The notes beneath the pieces were generated by a model. The model was not told the DNA's origin and searched no databases. It saw only the letters and a program-made list of their open reading frames with translations. The translations under genes were made by a program, and so were the position numbers. From NCBI GenBank assembly GCA_003971905.1, contig RSEE01000013.1, forward strand, positions 372,001 through 436,000: DNA of 64,000 bases, written 5' to 3'. This document shows, piece after piece, positions 46,683 to 57,794 of the stretch. Numbering within the stretch: position 1 is the stretch's first letter; every line of letters begins with the position of its first letter. Origin of the DNA: Moniliella sp. 'wahieum' (lineage: Eukaryota; Basidiomycota; Moniliellomycetes; Moniliellales; Moniliellaceae).

Positions 46683-47375
46683 GACAGTGTCCGTGTATTG
46701 CAATAAGGACACTATTCAGTACAGGGACACGGGAAAAAACGTCAGCAGAAGCGACTCAAGAGCCTCAATGGAGGTGGATGGCCGCAATGAGGTCGAGCAC
46801 TGCGCTCTTGAGTGCCCTTGACCTTGATTGCTTGGCTCTCGTTGCGTTGTCCATTCTTGATAGCTCCTGCATGTGTGTGGCCCTTGTGACCCCTGTTCTT
46901 TCTCCCTAGTACCACAGGATGCCGTCTTTTTCTGTTCATCTTCATCTTCGTATCAACATCCCCTTTAAGTGCTGCAAAGAACTTCCATCTGCTACGCGTG
47001 CTCTGCTCGACTTTCGAGCCATATACAAGGGCGTGGAGGTGTTCTTGCATATTAATGGGCGGTGCAATCGGATTGGTGCTTTTCATCTATCCGGTTTCCA
47101 TATACATGTTTGCGGGCGCTGCTCTCCCCTTCAACTCCGACCTCTGTTCAACAAGTTGGCATACGCCACACGGCCTCATCTTCAGCTTGAGTCCCACTAA
47201 CGCGATTGATTGATCTCCTCTACGTGATTTGCTCATTGAGCTGCGCCAAGATTACTGGCAATGTTGGCCTCACCACACAGCCGCCTTGAGCCAAGGCCCG
47301 GAAGCGTACAAGAAAGAGAGTAGGCATAGATGATTCCGGCATGCGAAGACAGCAATAGTAAAATCCGCCTCGCGC

Positions 47376-49124
47376 TTACGGCTCCAGACGCTTGGGGTCA
47401 CGGGGGAACATGGAGGCAAGACGGATGTTGCCAAGGCCGAGGTAGAACTCAACGACACGCTCCAGTCCAATACCACCGCCGGCATGGGGCGGAGCGCCAA
47501 GCTTGAAGGCATCCACGTAAGGCTGGAGCGACTCGGGGGAACGCCCAGTTCCTTCATGCGACTGACGAGTAGATCCGCGTCGTGGATACGTTGGGCACCC
47601 GACAAACCTCCTGTCCGCGCATAAACATGTCGAAGGAGTTGGAGTAGCGAGGGTCGGCTGCGTTGGGCATCGTGTGAAGGAAAGAACGGCGGAAGGGAAC
47701 TGGTCCAAAACGTAGAAGTCGGTCTGGTATTTTTCCCGGACCAACGCCCGAGCTTCTTTTCGGTAGGCGTGTCCAAGTCCTCAAAGTCCGGCCAATCAAT
47801 ACCATTCTCCCGCAGCAGCTTAATGCCGTCAGCCCAGTGGAGGATGACAGGCTTCTCCGGGACGAGGAACTCTTCCACGGGGTACTGCCGCTTGACAATG
47901 TCAATCTGCTTGGCGTAGCGCTTAGGCAGCTCGTGGAAGATGTGGTGGAAAAGACCAGCAATGAGCTCGAGCGCCTCATGGTAATGTTCCTTGAAAGCCA
48001 TCTCGAGATCCAGACCGATAAACTCAGTCAGATGGCGTGCTGTGTTCGAGTTCTCGGCACGGAAAACAGGGCCAATCTCGTAGACACGGTCAAAGTCAGC
48101 AGCAATAGCCATCTGCTTGCCCAGCTGCGGGGACTGGGCTAGGAAAGCTTTGCCGTTGAAGTACTTGACCTCAAACACGGTCGCTCCTGACTCTGTCGCA
48201 CCGCCTTGGAGCTTGGCTGTGTGAATTTCAACAAAGTTCTCGTTGGTCAAGTACTCGCGGAAGAGGTTGCCAACAGCCGCCTGCACCTGGAAGATGGCCT
48301 GGTTGGTGGGGGTACGCAGGTCCAACACACGGTTGTCAAGGCGCGTGTCCAGACCAATGATGGGCATGGGCTGAGCCGTCGACTGCGACGCCTGCACCTC
48401 GGCGTCAGAACGAGTCGCATCCTGCACCGAGAATTTTTGTTCCAGCGTAGGGATGACCTTGGTCATCGAATGGATCTGCTCGATCTTGATTTCGGCATCC
48501 TTGACCGTAATAGCGGCCGAGCTGATAGGCGTGTTGACCTTGTTCACCACACCCTGAACAATGACAAGCGTCTCGTTGGGCAGACTGCAGGCCCACTTGA
48601 TCATCTTGCGCGAAACCTTCTCGGGCGTCTCCGCGAGGACAGCCTGGGCAACATCCAGACGGTCACGAAGGACCAGGAACCCGAGCTTGGCACTGGTCAG
48701 ACGCGCTGACTGGACACGCACCTGGAGGTGTACGCGCTGGCCATCCTTGCTGGCGTCGATCTCGTGCAGATTGGCCCACTGGAGACGAGGGCGCTCTTGG
48801 GATTGGTTTAGCGGGGCTTGGCCGTAGTACTGCGACGCAAAGTCGGCCTCGTTCTCACGGGCAGCCTTCTCAGCAGCCAGTTTGGCGGCGCGCTCTTCCT
48901 TCTGGCGCTGCTTCTCAGCCTTCTCGGCACGCTTGCGCTTCTGCTTGTCAGAGAGGGGGGTGCCATCGGGGCTGGATTGCAAGTGGTAGGGGGGTTAGCA
49001 TGAGCGAGGCATGGCGATGGAAGGGGACACACTTGACCTCCTCGCCGGCGGCGGGAGCAGCAGCGGGAGCAGCAGCGGCAGGCTGCTCGGCGGCAGGGAC
49101 GGTGGGCTTAATTTCATCGGCCAT
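47376..49124 (-). CDS. DPS1: Cytosolic aspartyl-tRNA synthetase
   Basis: Class IIb synthetase charging tRNA-Asp. Exon 1 (49124-49033) encodes [18 protein letters not shown]; the intron is 48972-49032 (61 nt). A basic Lys/Glu helix typical of eukaryotic AspRS follows ([19 protein letters not shown]), then the OB-fold anticodon domain ([20 protein letters not shown]), motif 1 region [39 protein letters not shown], motif 2 [20 protein letters not shown] and motif 3 [19 protein letters not shown]. It ends DPKRLEP, stop 47376-47378. Three or four one-base breaks (47745, 47690, 47600 and 47540) shift the catalytic part, but all motifs are intact. It is divergent with SCD6; the 731-bp gap holds both promoters. 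Confidence 0.95.
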
Positions 49125-49855
49125 GGTTGTGTGTTGCAGAGAGAAAGGAAGCGCAAGTGCCTCTAATGCGCGTCAGGCCAGGCAAAAAGATACAGGGCGG
49201 AACTGGCGATGACTCGATCCAATTTGAACCTTCGCAGCGCACGGACTCACACCCACGCACTGGCGCCGTGCCTGCGGGGCCCAATGGAGGCGGAACCATC
49301 GGCAGGGGCAAGCTCCAGGATCTAAGAAAGCTGATACGCCGCGAGAGCCACACGAATCAGCAGGCAAGCATCAGCACAGTGACCAGATCAGCAATTTGGT
49401 TCTTCTGAGCAAGCACCGACGCAGTTGCGTTGAGCGCTCGCTGAAGGGGAGGCGTATCATCAGGCTGGCCTTCCCCCCAAATGGAGCCGCAAGGACTAAG
49501 AGCGAGCCCTTGATGGCGTCCCGCATCGGGTCTGGAATAGCTGGAAAGTCCCCCTGGGCAAACGCTTCTCGCTGCTCGCCATGCCCGCTGCGTCCATCCG
49601 CACTCCCTCGGGCCATGCATCCGATTGGACACGGCGACGGGTGCGGTGCTGGCGATGCCACCAGCCATTCAATGGGTCTGCCCAGCGATCATCCAACGCA
49701 GGAGGACGTGGCAGGGAGACGGCGATGCCCATTACGTAACCCCGTGCTCCCCCGTGCCAGTGCCTCCCCAATTCAAGGGGTTGCGGGCTTCTGGCGAGAA
49801 GCAGCGGTCGCAGCCAGCCGAGGTGCGCAGACGCCACCACCACAGGATCGCCGCC
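49125..49855. promoter_or_regulatory. Shared divergent promoter of DPS1 and SCD6
   Basis: 731 bases separate the two start codons. No clear TATA box or known operator was recognised. The minus-strand 147-residue frame at 49496-49939 has no family resemblance and overlaps the SCD6 start. Confidence 0.4.
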
Positions 49856-51415
49856 ATGTCTGCTGCTGCCGCTGCTGCTGCGCCTGGCCCCGGCCAGTTC
49901 ATTGGCCAGTGGATCTCGCTCACCAGCAAGTCTGAGCACCGCTACAAGGGCCTCCTCGCCGCCATCAACCCCACCGATGCCACCATCTCTCTCGAGAAAG
50001 TCCGCAGCTACGGCACCGAGGGCCGCCTCGCTGCCAAGGGCCGTCCCGCCGAGGAGTTGCCGCCCAACGACAGGGCCTTTGACCTTGTCGTATTCCGTGC
50101 TTCCGACGTACAGGACCTTAAGATCGAAGATCCCTCTCCGGCACCCCAGCCCGCCATGCCTTTGACTGACCCGCCATCCTCAACGTGCGTGTTCGCCTCC
50201 TCACGCCGTCTCCTCTCCTCGGAGGGGTACATGCAAAGTGCTAACCCTGGTTTTCATATGACCTTACAGCAGAGCGGTGGCCCACTCCCGCCCGCCCCGG
50301 GATCATGGGGGGTTCCGCCACCGGCTGGCGCTCCCGGGCCGTTCCCCGGGTACGAAGCACCTTATGGCTTTCCCCCTCCGCCTGGGTTTGGAGCGCCAGG
50401 TGGGTTCAATGCATTTGTGCCTTGGGGTCCACCCCCGGGGCCATATGGAATGCCCCCTCCCGGCCAATCGTTCATGTCGCCCCAAGCGCCGGCCCAGCCT
50501 CCCGCTGCAGCCCCGCCAACGGACCCGCAGCCGGTGTCTGGCGCTCCCAAGTCAACTGCAGCTCCGGTGCCGGCACCAGCACCAGCACCAGCACTAGCTC
50601 CAGTGCCAGTTCCAGTACCAGCTGCAGCTGCAGCTCCAGAGACTGCTTCCACGCCCGTACCGCCGAAGCCTACTGGACCTCAGGCTCCCGCCAAGGCTGG
50701 GCTTCCTAGCAAGCCTGCGACCCAGAGACCTGTCCCGGTCGCTACTCCTGCTTTCAAGTCGCCTGAGAGCACGACAAGTACCCAGGACGCCAAAGCACGC
50801 AATGCCGGCGCGGCGGCAGCGGACGAGTTGGTGAACGATTTGATGGGCCTGTCGGTGGCTCCTGCTCCGACTGCTGTGCCGACCAAACCGACGGCGCTAG
50901 CCCCCGCGGCCCCGAGTGCCCCGCATGGCCTGCCGCCCGTTCCTCATGCAGCTACCGCGGCGGCTAGTTTGGCACGGCACGTTCCTGCCCCGCGGCGTGC
51001 GGCTGCGGCTCCCAAGCCCGACACGGACTTGACGACCGACTTCGACTTTGAGAAGGCCAATGCCAAGTTCAGTAAGGACAAACTGGACGGGGAGGTGCCT
51101 GCGGCTCCCTCGGCTGTGCTCACCTCCATCCCAGTGGCGGAGGAGAAGCATTCGTTCTATGATAAAAAGAGCGGCTTTTTTGATGACATTTCGTCCGAGA
51201 TCAAGGAGCGCCATGCGGCGCCTGAAGACCGTCGCGGATTCCGCCAGCAGGAGGCAGCCCGGAACATGGCCACCTTTGGTGATGCGGGGCATGCGCATGG
51301 CTATGGCCGGGGGCGGGGGCGTGGAAGGGGCCGTGGTCGTGGCCGTGGGAGGGGGCGCGGGCCTCGCGGGGCTGATGACGCATTTGGTGCTTACCCTGCT
51401 CAGCCCGGTGCGTGA
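49856..51415 (+). CDS. SCD6: LSm14/Scd6 translational repressor of P-bodies
   Basis: It binds eIF4G and Dhh1-type helicases and represses translation. The start at 49856 is MSAAAAAAAPGPGQFIGQW. The LSm14 domain runs to about residue 95 (ISLTSKSEHRYKGLLAAINP, YGTEGR, VFRASDVQDLKIEDP). An 85-nt intron (50185-50269, GTGCGT..CAG, with a CTAAC branch site near 50241) fits after DPAILN if one C is restored near 50172; without it the frame reads through and adds about 28 residues. The middle is Pro/Ala-rich with a VPAPAPAPAPALAP array. Then come the FDF box (TDFDFEKANAKFSKDKL), the FFD-type segment (SFYDKKSGFFDDISSE) and a C-terminal RGRGRG tail. The in-frame upstream ATG at 49625 is not used, since the LSm domain begins here. 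Confidence 0.92.
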   Translation: MSAAAAAAAPGPGQFIGQWISLTSKSEHRYKGLLAAINPTDATISLEKVRSYGTEGRLAAKGRPAEELPPNDRAFDLVVFRASDVQDLKIEDPSPAPQPAMPLTDPPSSTCVFASSRRLLSSEGYMQSANPGFHMTLQQSGGPLPPAPGSWGVPPPAGAPGPFPGYEAPYGFPPPPGFGAPGGFNAFVPWGPPPGPYGMPPPGQSFMSPQAPAQPPAAAPPTDPQPVSGAPKSTAAPVPAPAPAPALAPVPVPVPAAAAAPETASTPVPPKPTGPQAPAKAGLPSKPATQRPVPVATPAFKSPESTTSTQDAKARNAGAAAADELVNDLMGLSVAPAPTAVPTKPTALAPAAPSAPHGLPPVPHAATAAASLARHVPAPRRAAAAPKPDTDLTTDFDFEKANAKFSKDKLDGEVPAAPSAVLTSIPVAEEKHSFYDKKSGFFDDISSEIKERHAAPEDRRGFRQQEAARNMATFGDAGHAHGYGRGRGRGRGRGRGRGRGRGPRGADDAFGAYPAQPGA

Positions 51416-51924
51416 AGTGAGGGGATTCCCAAATCCTCTCTCCGTTGCGTTGCGTCCTTGAAACTGGATTTCAGGTTCGCCCCCCTCTCCATTCCACCTT
51501 TCGCTGTGCCTCCTTTACAATGTTCTGTCCCGACCCCCCCCCCCCCCCCCACCTCTCACCCCTCCTCTCAGCTTCGTATGAATGCACGCTCCGTCCCATT
51601 TCTGCTCTATGGATTCGCTTTTTTTGGTTCGCTCGCCTATGTGCTCGCCAAGAAGGGGTTAAGCCAGTCGGAACGAATGGATTCTACCTCTTGGCTTGGC
51701 ACGTGAATGAACCCTTCAACCGCCTCATCCAAAACAATGGACAAGCAGTGTAGGCCCTATCAACGCACGCGCCGATGGAGGCATGCATAGATGATCCAAG
51801 GAAATGATGTAAAACGATAATGCGGCCAGTGGAAGTGTGCGAGAAGAGAGGGAGCGGGAGGGAAAAAACATTGCCTCTCTCCGCCCCACCAAAAGAAGGG
51901 AACCCCCACGGCAGGGGAGCGGAC
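51416..51924. other. SCD6-SEC1 convergent gap
   Basis: 509 bases between the two stop codons. It contains a C13 run near 51533-51549. No gene is seen. Confidence 0.5.
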
Positions 51925-54676
51925 TTAGGACCGCTTGAAGAATTTCTTGATCTTTTGCCTTTCCTTTTCTCGTCGTGATATGCTGGACGACCCCGAGTAG
52001 TCCGACTGGACCGAACCCGGCGTGCTGGGATGCGCCCCGAAGGGCCCCCTGGCAACATTTGCGGGTGAAGACCTGCGCCGTGGGCATAGTGATGCGAAGC
52101 AGGGGCCATGTAGCCTTGGTGAGACATCGAAACAGTCGAAGGGGATGGACTGGGCAGAGGGGACAGGCGAGGGCTCCTACCACCGGTGGGTTGAACATGA
52201 GGGGACGAAGCGGGCGCAGGGCGCAGGTGGGGTTGACGGGCAGAAGGAGAGGCCGAGGCAACAGGTTGCAGAGGTGCTTGAGTCAAACGGCCCACCGTCC
52301 TGCCCCTCCACGCGGACCATCAAGGGGCTTCGCCAACGTCCGCAGCTGGTCGACAAAGGCAGAGGGTGTCCAGATCGAATCAGAGGCAATGTACATGTCC
52401 CGATGATTTTCCTCTCCAATTTGGTAGATTGCCCGCATCTCTGAATAGGTCATGCCCCCTACCACGTAGCACAAGATACGCTGCTGCGTACTTTCCCCCC
52501 CGCCATGGCTGTTAGCTCCTGACGCCTGTCTCGCGCCCGACTGACCGGGCCGTGGGCGCGACGAGTTGGTTCGCCCATTTGCCCACGTGGGTCGCTGGCT
52601 GCGGAGCGACGTGGCTTGTCCCCCAGCGGAGGCCTTTGTGGGGCCCTGGAGGAGGACCCTGAGTTCATCCCCAGGTTGGCCAGCATGGTATGTGGCGGAT
52701 GCGTTGACAGAGTTGTCACCATGCCCCTCGACATAAGGGAAGGAGATCGTGTCGAGCTTGTTGGCCAAAAAGTCCTTGAGCATATACTGCAGCAAGGGCT
52801 TGAAGCGAGATGTGTCGTACTCCCGGGCACATACTCTTGATCTCGCTTCCACCCTCCGGCGCCCGACTTGGACAAAAAGGTGGTAAACGCCGCCAAAGCC
52901 CGCTCAGCCGAGGAGTGGGAGTTGGTCTGACGCACGACCTTGCTCCCCAAGAATGTCATGTTGTTGATCGCTTCCATCTCCGAGAGACCCAATCGAGCAT
53001 GCTGAAAGAGACGTTTCCGGTCCTCATCGACAACGCCATCGGAAAATTGGAGAATATAGAGAGCAATGATGCGGACCTTGTCATCGTTGGAGATTTTAGG
53101 ATCATCCAGTAAGCCCACCATGTCCACAATAATGTCCTTGGGCTTAGATCCGTCAGGAGCCAGGCCTGTGGCGCAACACTGCTCCACCTGAGACTGCTGG
53201 GCAGCTTGGAGTTTTGGAAATGTCCATGCACTGCTGGGCCAGGGTAAGGTGAAGACTAAGTCGTTCCTTGGTCTCCTGCATTTGTGGCAGATTGGCCAAC
53301 ATGTCACGCATGTCGTTCAAGCTCTTGCCCGTCTGATACTTGCCCGCCTTGCCCATATGCTCCTCAAACTCTGAACTAAGCTTTTGCGAAGCCACGGCAA
53401 TGTGCAAATGACGGATGTCCGTCCAGACCGAATCGGAATCATTAAGAACCGCATCTTTCTCCTCAGTCTGGCTGGCCGGCACCGTTCTTGAATCGGTAGT
53501 GGTAGTTCACCCCGTCACGGATGGGGAGGAGGTCATTGAGCATGGCTTAAGTAAACTCGTGCACCAGAGGCGCCCGCACGTCCATGGTCCGGTCCGTAAT
53601 GAAAAGCACACCGCGAGGGCGGTGAGGATCCATCTTGGGTTGATTTTCTTGGACGTAGGCATCGAGCGCCTGCGCTGCCCGGTCGGCCAGCAACTTGGTA
53701 AAGTGCACGCCGCCTGTACTGATACCCCTCCCCGTGCCCCGTTGCTCGAACCAACAGGTGGAATGGTGGGCTGGTCATTCAGCCGGTTACGCCCATTGGA
53801 ACGGAGTGACATGGCTGAGGAGAAGCTCCACGGTGCGTGGGTTCCGGCGTCGAGCCAGGAGCAGGTTGCAATGGACCCAGGGGAGGGTGAGAGGGGTTGT
53901 AGTACCGCACAATGGGGAATTCGTTGAGCATGACACACGTGTTAACGATTGAGTTGGTGGCGCGTTCCAGCTCGGTTTCGAGCACCTTTCGCGCATGCTC
54001 GGTTTCCAGCTCATCCTGGGTGGGCTGGAACAGGGTGTGAAACACTTGTGGACGCCGAGCCGTCGTGACTTGGCCCTCGGTGGCTGGAAGTGACGGCGGG
54101 TCAGTATTGATCTGGCCACCAGCACAAAGAACACATACCCCATACATCCAAGAAGAGCTCCACCAGGCCACGCAAGCGCGGGCCAGCAGCTGACGACGCC
54201 AGCTGGTTGACCGTAGTTTGAGGTACCCCTAGGGCGATGCAAAAGTTAGTGACCGAGGAGCGCAAGAACGGGGGGAAAGGTACGCACCATCAACGAAGAA
54301 GACGTGGCCACCGGGATAAACCTGGGGTCCTCCACCAAGCTGGGAAAGGTCCTCGATGATGCGGCGCACATTATGCTCCGAAGGAGTGAGGATGTAGCAG
54401 GCCTCAAACTCATTGGGGTCGCGACGGCGTTCGATGAGTTCGATGTTGGTTGCGTTGAGGTGAAGAAGGTCGTCCAGTTTCATGCAGTTCTCGATGAGCT
54501 TGAGGGTGTTTTCATCGAGGACGATGACTTTCCACTTGTTTGGAGGGCGCACCGATTCGACCGCCTGGATGATGCCTGGGGCAGAGGGCAAGCACACCGT
54601 CAGTGGGCCGCGGGCAGGCAGCGTGGGCGAGTGTGCACGTACGGTCGCGCTGGATGTCGAGCAGGCTCTTGGTCAT
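51925..54676 (-). CDS. SEC1: Sec1/Munc18-family exocytic protein
   Basis: SM protein binding the plasma-membrane SNARE complex in secretory vesicle fusion. Exon 1 (54676-54643, MTKSLLDIQRD) joins through an intron at 54576-54642 to IIQAVESVRPPNKWKVIVLD. Two more introns are 54229-54288 (after HVFFVDG) and 54084-54138. Domain 1 shows NCMKLDDLLHLNATNIELIE; further signatures are RRPQVFHTLFQPTQDE, MLNEFPIVRYYNP, RGVLFITDRTMDVRAPLVHE, ANLPQMQETKERLSLHLTLA and FVVGG-like ILCYVVGGMTYSEMRAIYQI. The Ser/Pro-rich tail ends in a basic KKFFKRS, stop 51925-51927. Many one-base indels break the frame (near 53870, 53760, 53490, 53225, 52835, 52290 and 51990); all domains are present in order. Confidence 0.92.
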
Positions 54677-55786
54677 GGTGGAGGCAGCGCCGGGGATGGC
54701 GGGAGCAGACGCAGACGCAGACGCAGAACAGCCAGCAACCGCAGCGGCGATGGTGGCTGTGGAGCAAGGCAGGCGCCCCAGCCGGTGGATCGCTGGGCGG
54801 CGTGAATACCCCGGGCGCCCGCCTGCAGTCGCCCCACCCGAGGCCCACGCGCACCGCCCAGCACAGCCCCCCTGCTGGGCGCCACTTGGCGCCTCGCCAC
54901 GTCGACAGTCCAAATGCCCAGCCACCGCTGATTCGATCACATGACCTCGATTATCTCTCCTGCCTCTGGCGATCTGCCGAGCTAATCATGCTGGATCGAC
55001 CCATCCAATTTCATGTCCAGTCGGTGCGCGGCCTCATCGCCTCATCCGCCGCATCGCCCCCCCTCCACCGTCGCACGTCGTCCTCAGCACTGGCATCGCC
55101 ACTCACAACAGCAGCACCACATTCTACCGCATTCGTTGCTGCTTAACGGCCCAAGGCCTCAAAGGGACCCCATTGTCGTCTCCCATGCTAGCTGGCGGCT
55201 TTACAAGAGGGGCGCAATCAACACACAGCCCATGGAGGCGCTCATCCCTACACTCTCGGTGGCCCACCGTCTCAAGAGAAAAAAATACTGGTGAAGAAGT
55301 GAGCGCCGTAGTGGCCGCCGGTGAGGGTCTTATAAAATGGCTAGAAAATGGCACAAAGCAACGATTTGGCCTCCATCTTCGTTTGGCAGGGGCAGTCACT
55401 AATGAAGCTAGTAACCGATGAGCCAAGAACGCGCTCCACATCCCTCCAGGTCATCCCGACTCAGCCCAGGGCAGTCCCATTGGAGCACTAGGCCATTGTT
55501 CAAGTGGGGCAGGCGGCGGAATAATAGCTGGGGCAAGGCGTGGCAGTGTAACCCTACTTCCAACCCTAGTTTTATGCCGTAAAACTGCTGCGGATTTGCT
55601 CTTGCGTGGGGTTGGCTGGAGAAGCACAGGTCGAAGCTAGTTGAGAGCAGCAACTCTTGGTTGACCCCATATCGAACCTGTAAGAACATCCCCTGGTTCC
55701 CTGCTGTGCTTGCGCTTGGCGATGGCCAACGCAGTACTTGTGGCGATCGATGCGGATGCTGACTTTTACGCCTCAGATTACCCAAC
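54677..55786. promoter_or_regulatory. Divergent SEC1-ASC1 intergenic region
   Basis: 1.1 kb between two divergent starts. A long plus-strand open frame (54304-55146) is mostly antisense to SEC1 and GC-rich DNA, with no conserved motif. No specific regulatory site was recognised. Confidence 0.4.
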
Positions 55787-56717
55787 ATGAGTGAATCTCT
55801 GCAATTCAAGGGCAGCCTTGTCGGCCACAAGGGCTGGGTCACGGCCATCGCGACTTCGAGCGAGAACCCTGACCTGCTCGTCTCCGCCTCGCGCGACAAG
55901 CACGTCATTGTGTGGAACCTCAAGCGGGGTGAGGACGACATTGGCTACCCCAAGAAGATCCTTCACGGCCACAACCACTTCGTTTCGGATGTTGTCCTTT
56001 CGTCGGACGGCCAGTTTGCGCTGTCGTCGTCGTGGGACAAGACGCTGCGTCTGTGGGACCTCAACTCGGGCAACACTGTCCACCGCTTCGTCGGCCACAC
56101 GTCGGACGTTCTGTCAGTCTCCTTCTCGGCTGACAACCGCCAGATCGTGTCGGCTTCGCGCGACAAGACGATCAAGCTGTGGAACACGCTTGGCGAGTGC
56201 AAGTTCAACCTGACCGACAAGGGCCACACCGAGTGGGTCAGCACGGTCAAGTTCTCCCCAACCCGCAGACGCCCATCATTGTGTCGGGCGGCTGGGACAA
56301 GGCCGTCAAGGTGTGGGACCTGTCGCAGATGCGTCTCAAGGCCAACAACTATGGCCACACGGGCTACGTCAACACGGTCACCATCTCACCCGACGGTTCG
56401 CTCTGCGCCTCGGGCGGCAAGGAGGGTTCGGTGATGCTTTGGGAGCTGTCGGTTGACAGGCACCTGTACTCGCTCGAGGCTGGTGACAATGTCAACGCGC
56501 TCGTCTTCTCGCCCAACCGCTACTGGCTGTGTGCGGCGACGTCGTCCTGCATCAAGGTCTTTGACCTCGAGTCGCAGTCGGTTGTCGACACGCTTGTGCC
56601 CGAGATGGAGGGCAACGGCAAGGCCCCCGAGGCTCTCTCTCTGCCTGGTCGGCGGACGGCCAGACGCTCTTTGCTGGCTACTCTGACGACGTGATTCGCG
56701 TCTACTCGGTTCTCTAA
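55787..56717 (+). CDS. ASC1: Ribosomal scaffold RACK1/Asc1 (seven WD repeats)
   Basis: Beta-propeller on the 40S head that links translation, quality control and kinase signalling. The start is [20 protein letters not shown]. Seven WD units can be counted, with GH..WV and WD signatures: [67 protein letters not shown], then a degenerate sixth ([19 protein letters not shown]) and the closing VIRVYSVL. Stop 56715-56717. Two small breaks lie near 56258 (one C short) and 56642 (extra CT). The coding region is apparently intronless, whereas budding-yeast ASC1 has an intron hosting a snoRNA. Length about 310 residues, normal for RACK1. Confidence 0.95.
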
Positions 56718-57794
56718 AGCAAGGACGGGTGAGAAGCTCTCCATGTCTCGCTGTCGACGCTGTGCTCCGAGCGGAGCAACGCCAACTTGTTTTGATCCGC
56801 CCCGCCCCGGTCTGCATCCTCAGGATGTGTTGCTTTCAAGTCGAGCCGTCCCGGTGTGCGTCCCGGTGGGCGTGTGACTCAAAAGGCGCAGGCACTCTGT
56901 GAGCCTGCGGTGGGTCGACCGTGACCGGTGACCCCTCTCAATTGCATCGATTGATCACTCTCACTCTGCTTTGGGCGGTTGGATGCACGACGCGTGCTAG
57001 GGCATGCTAGGCTAGGTGCGGTGGGCGGGATGGGTAACGGAAGTGGCACGACAGCGACAGGGTATAGCATGGCAGGTATGACGTCGTCGCGGCGCGTCAT
57101 GTGAGGCATAACGTGCATAACACGAACGAGGGAGCTGTGGCGTTGCGGCGGGGAATTGGCCCCGGAGGTGCGACGACACGCCAAAAAAGACGACAAGACG
57201 CAGCCAAGTCCGCCCCCAGTGCTCGCTCCCCGCAAGGGCTGGGCACTGTCGTGCCGGAACGGGTTGCGGTTGTACGTAGGAACAGCAAACCCCGCCTGCC
57301 GAGAGCAGCTGATCGACAAGCCTGGGAGCGAGTGCAGGCACTGGGGGAACTGGGGGTTCAGCGCTTCGGATGACCGGGACCCCGCATAAGCTTTGCCAAC
57401 GTTATGATGCGTTGGGGGAAGGAACTATGCACACTATGTGGCTCAGGGGGCTGTGTCGCCTCGTGCTTGTCGCTCTGCCGTGCCCTCTCGGGGTATAGGC
57501 CTGCTAGGGCATATTCTGTTTCGCCTTCTGTATGGCGCCCATCTGAAGTGGTAGATCCCCCTATGTACTACTGTGCGCGTTAGAACCCCAACGCCACAGC
57601 AGCAAAAGGCCCTAACACAGCCGTGCTTTCGCACACCCTTGCGAGTGATATAAGAGAGGCCAAAGTGAGCAACATTTCTGCGGCCCTACCACCCTACCAT
57701 CACTGCATGCCCAGCACCATCCCACCAACCTATTCCTACTTCTGATTGCGTCTTTCACTCTCACCGCACCGTCATTGCCACCGGCAGCGTCAAC
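56718..57794. other. Intergenic, no supported gene
   Basis: A GTGACCGGTGACC repeat lies at 56918-56932. Open frames between 56879 and 57390 have no conserved motif. The 300 bases before 57795 contain a short TATAA-like element near 57652. Confidence 0.4.

Larger units (their letters stand above)
43242..47375. other. Gene-poor 4.1-kb region rich in short repeats
   Basis: No supported gene between the MIG1 start and the DPS1 end. Repeats: GGTGACC-like (43690-43710), TGATCATTGATCATCGATCATT (44472-44507, in parts), AACGTT (44656-44690, 45095-45120), ATGCAT (44757-44778) and AAGCTT (46656-46682). Base composition is less GC-rich at 45100-46500 than elsewhere. Small open frames at 45739-45924 and 46919-47213 (the latter with one hydrophobic stretch, GGAIGLVLFIYPVSIYMFA) cannot be assigned. 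Confidence 0.45.

Noticed and set aside
46919-47213. Small membrane protein gene
   Set aside because: Only one hydrophobic stretch; overlapping frames on both strands are equally open.
49625-49855. Upstream in-frame ATG for SCD6
   Set aside because: The LSm14 domain begins right after 49856, and the extra 77 residues look like untranslated DNA.
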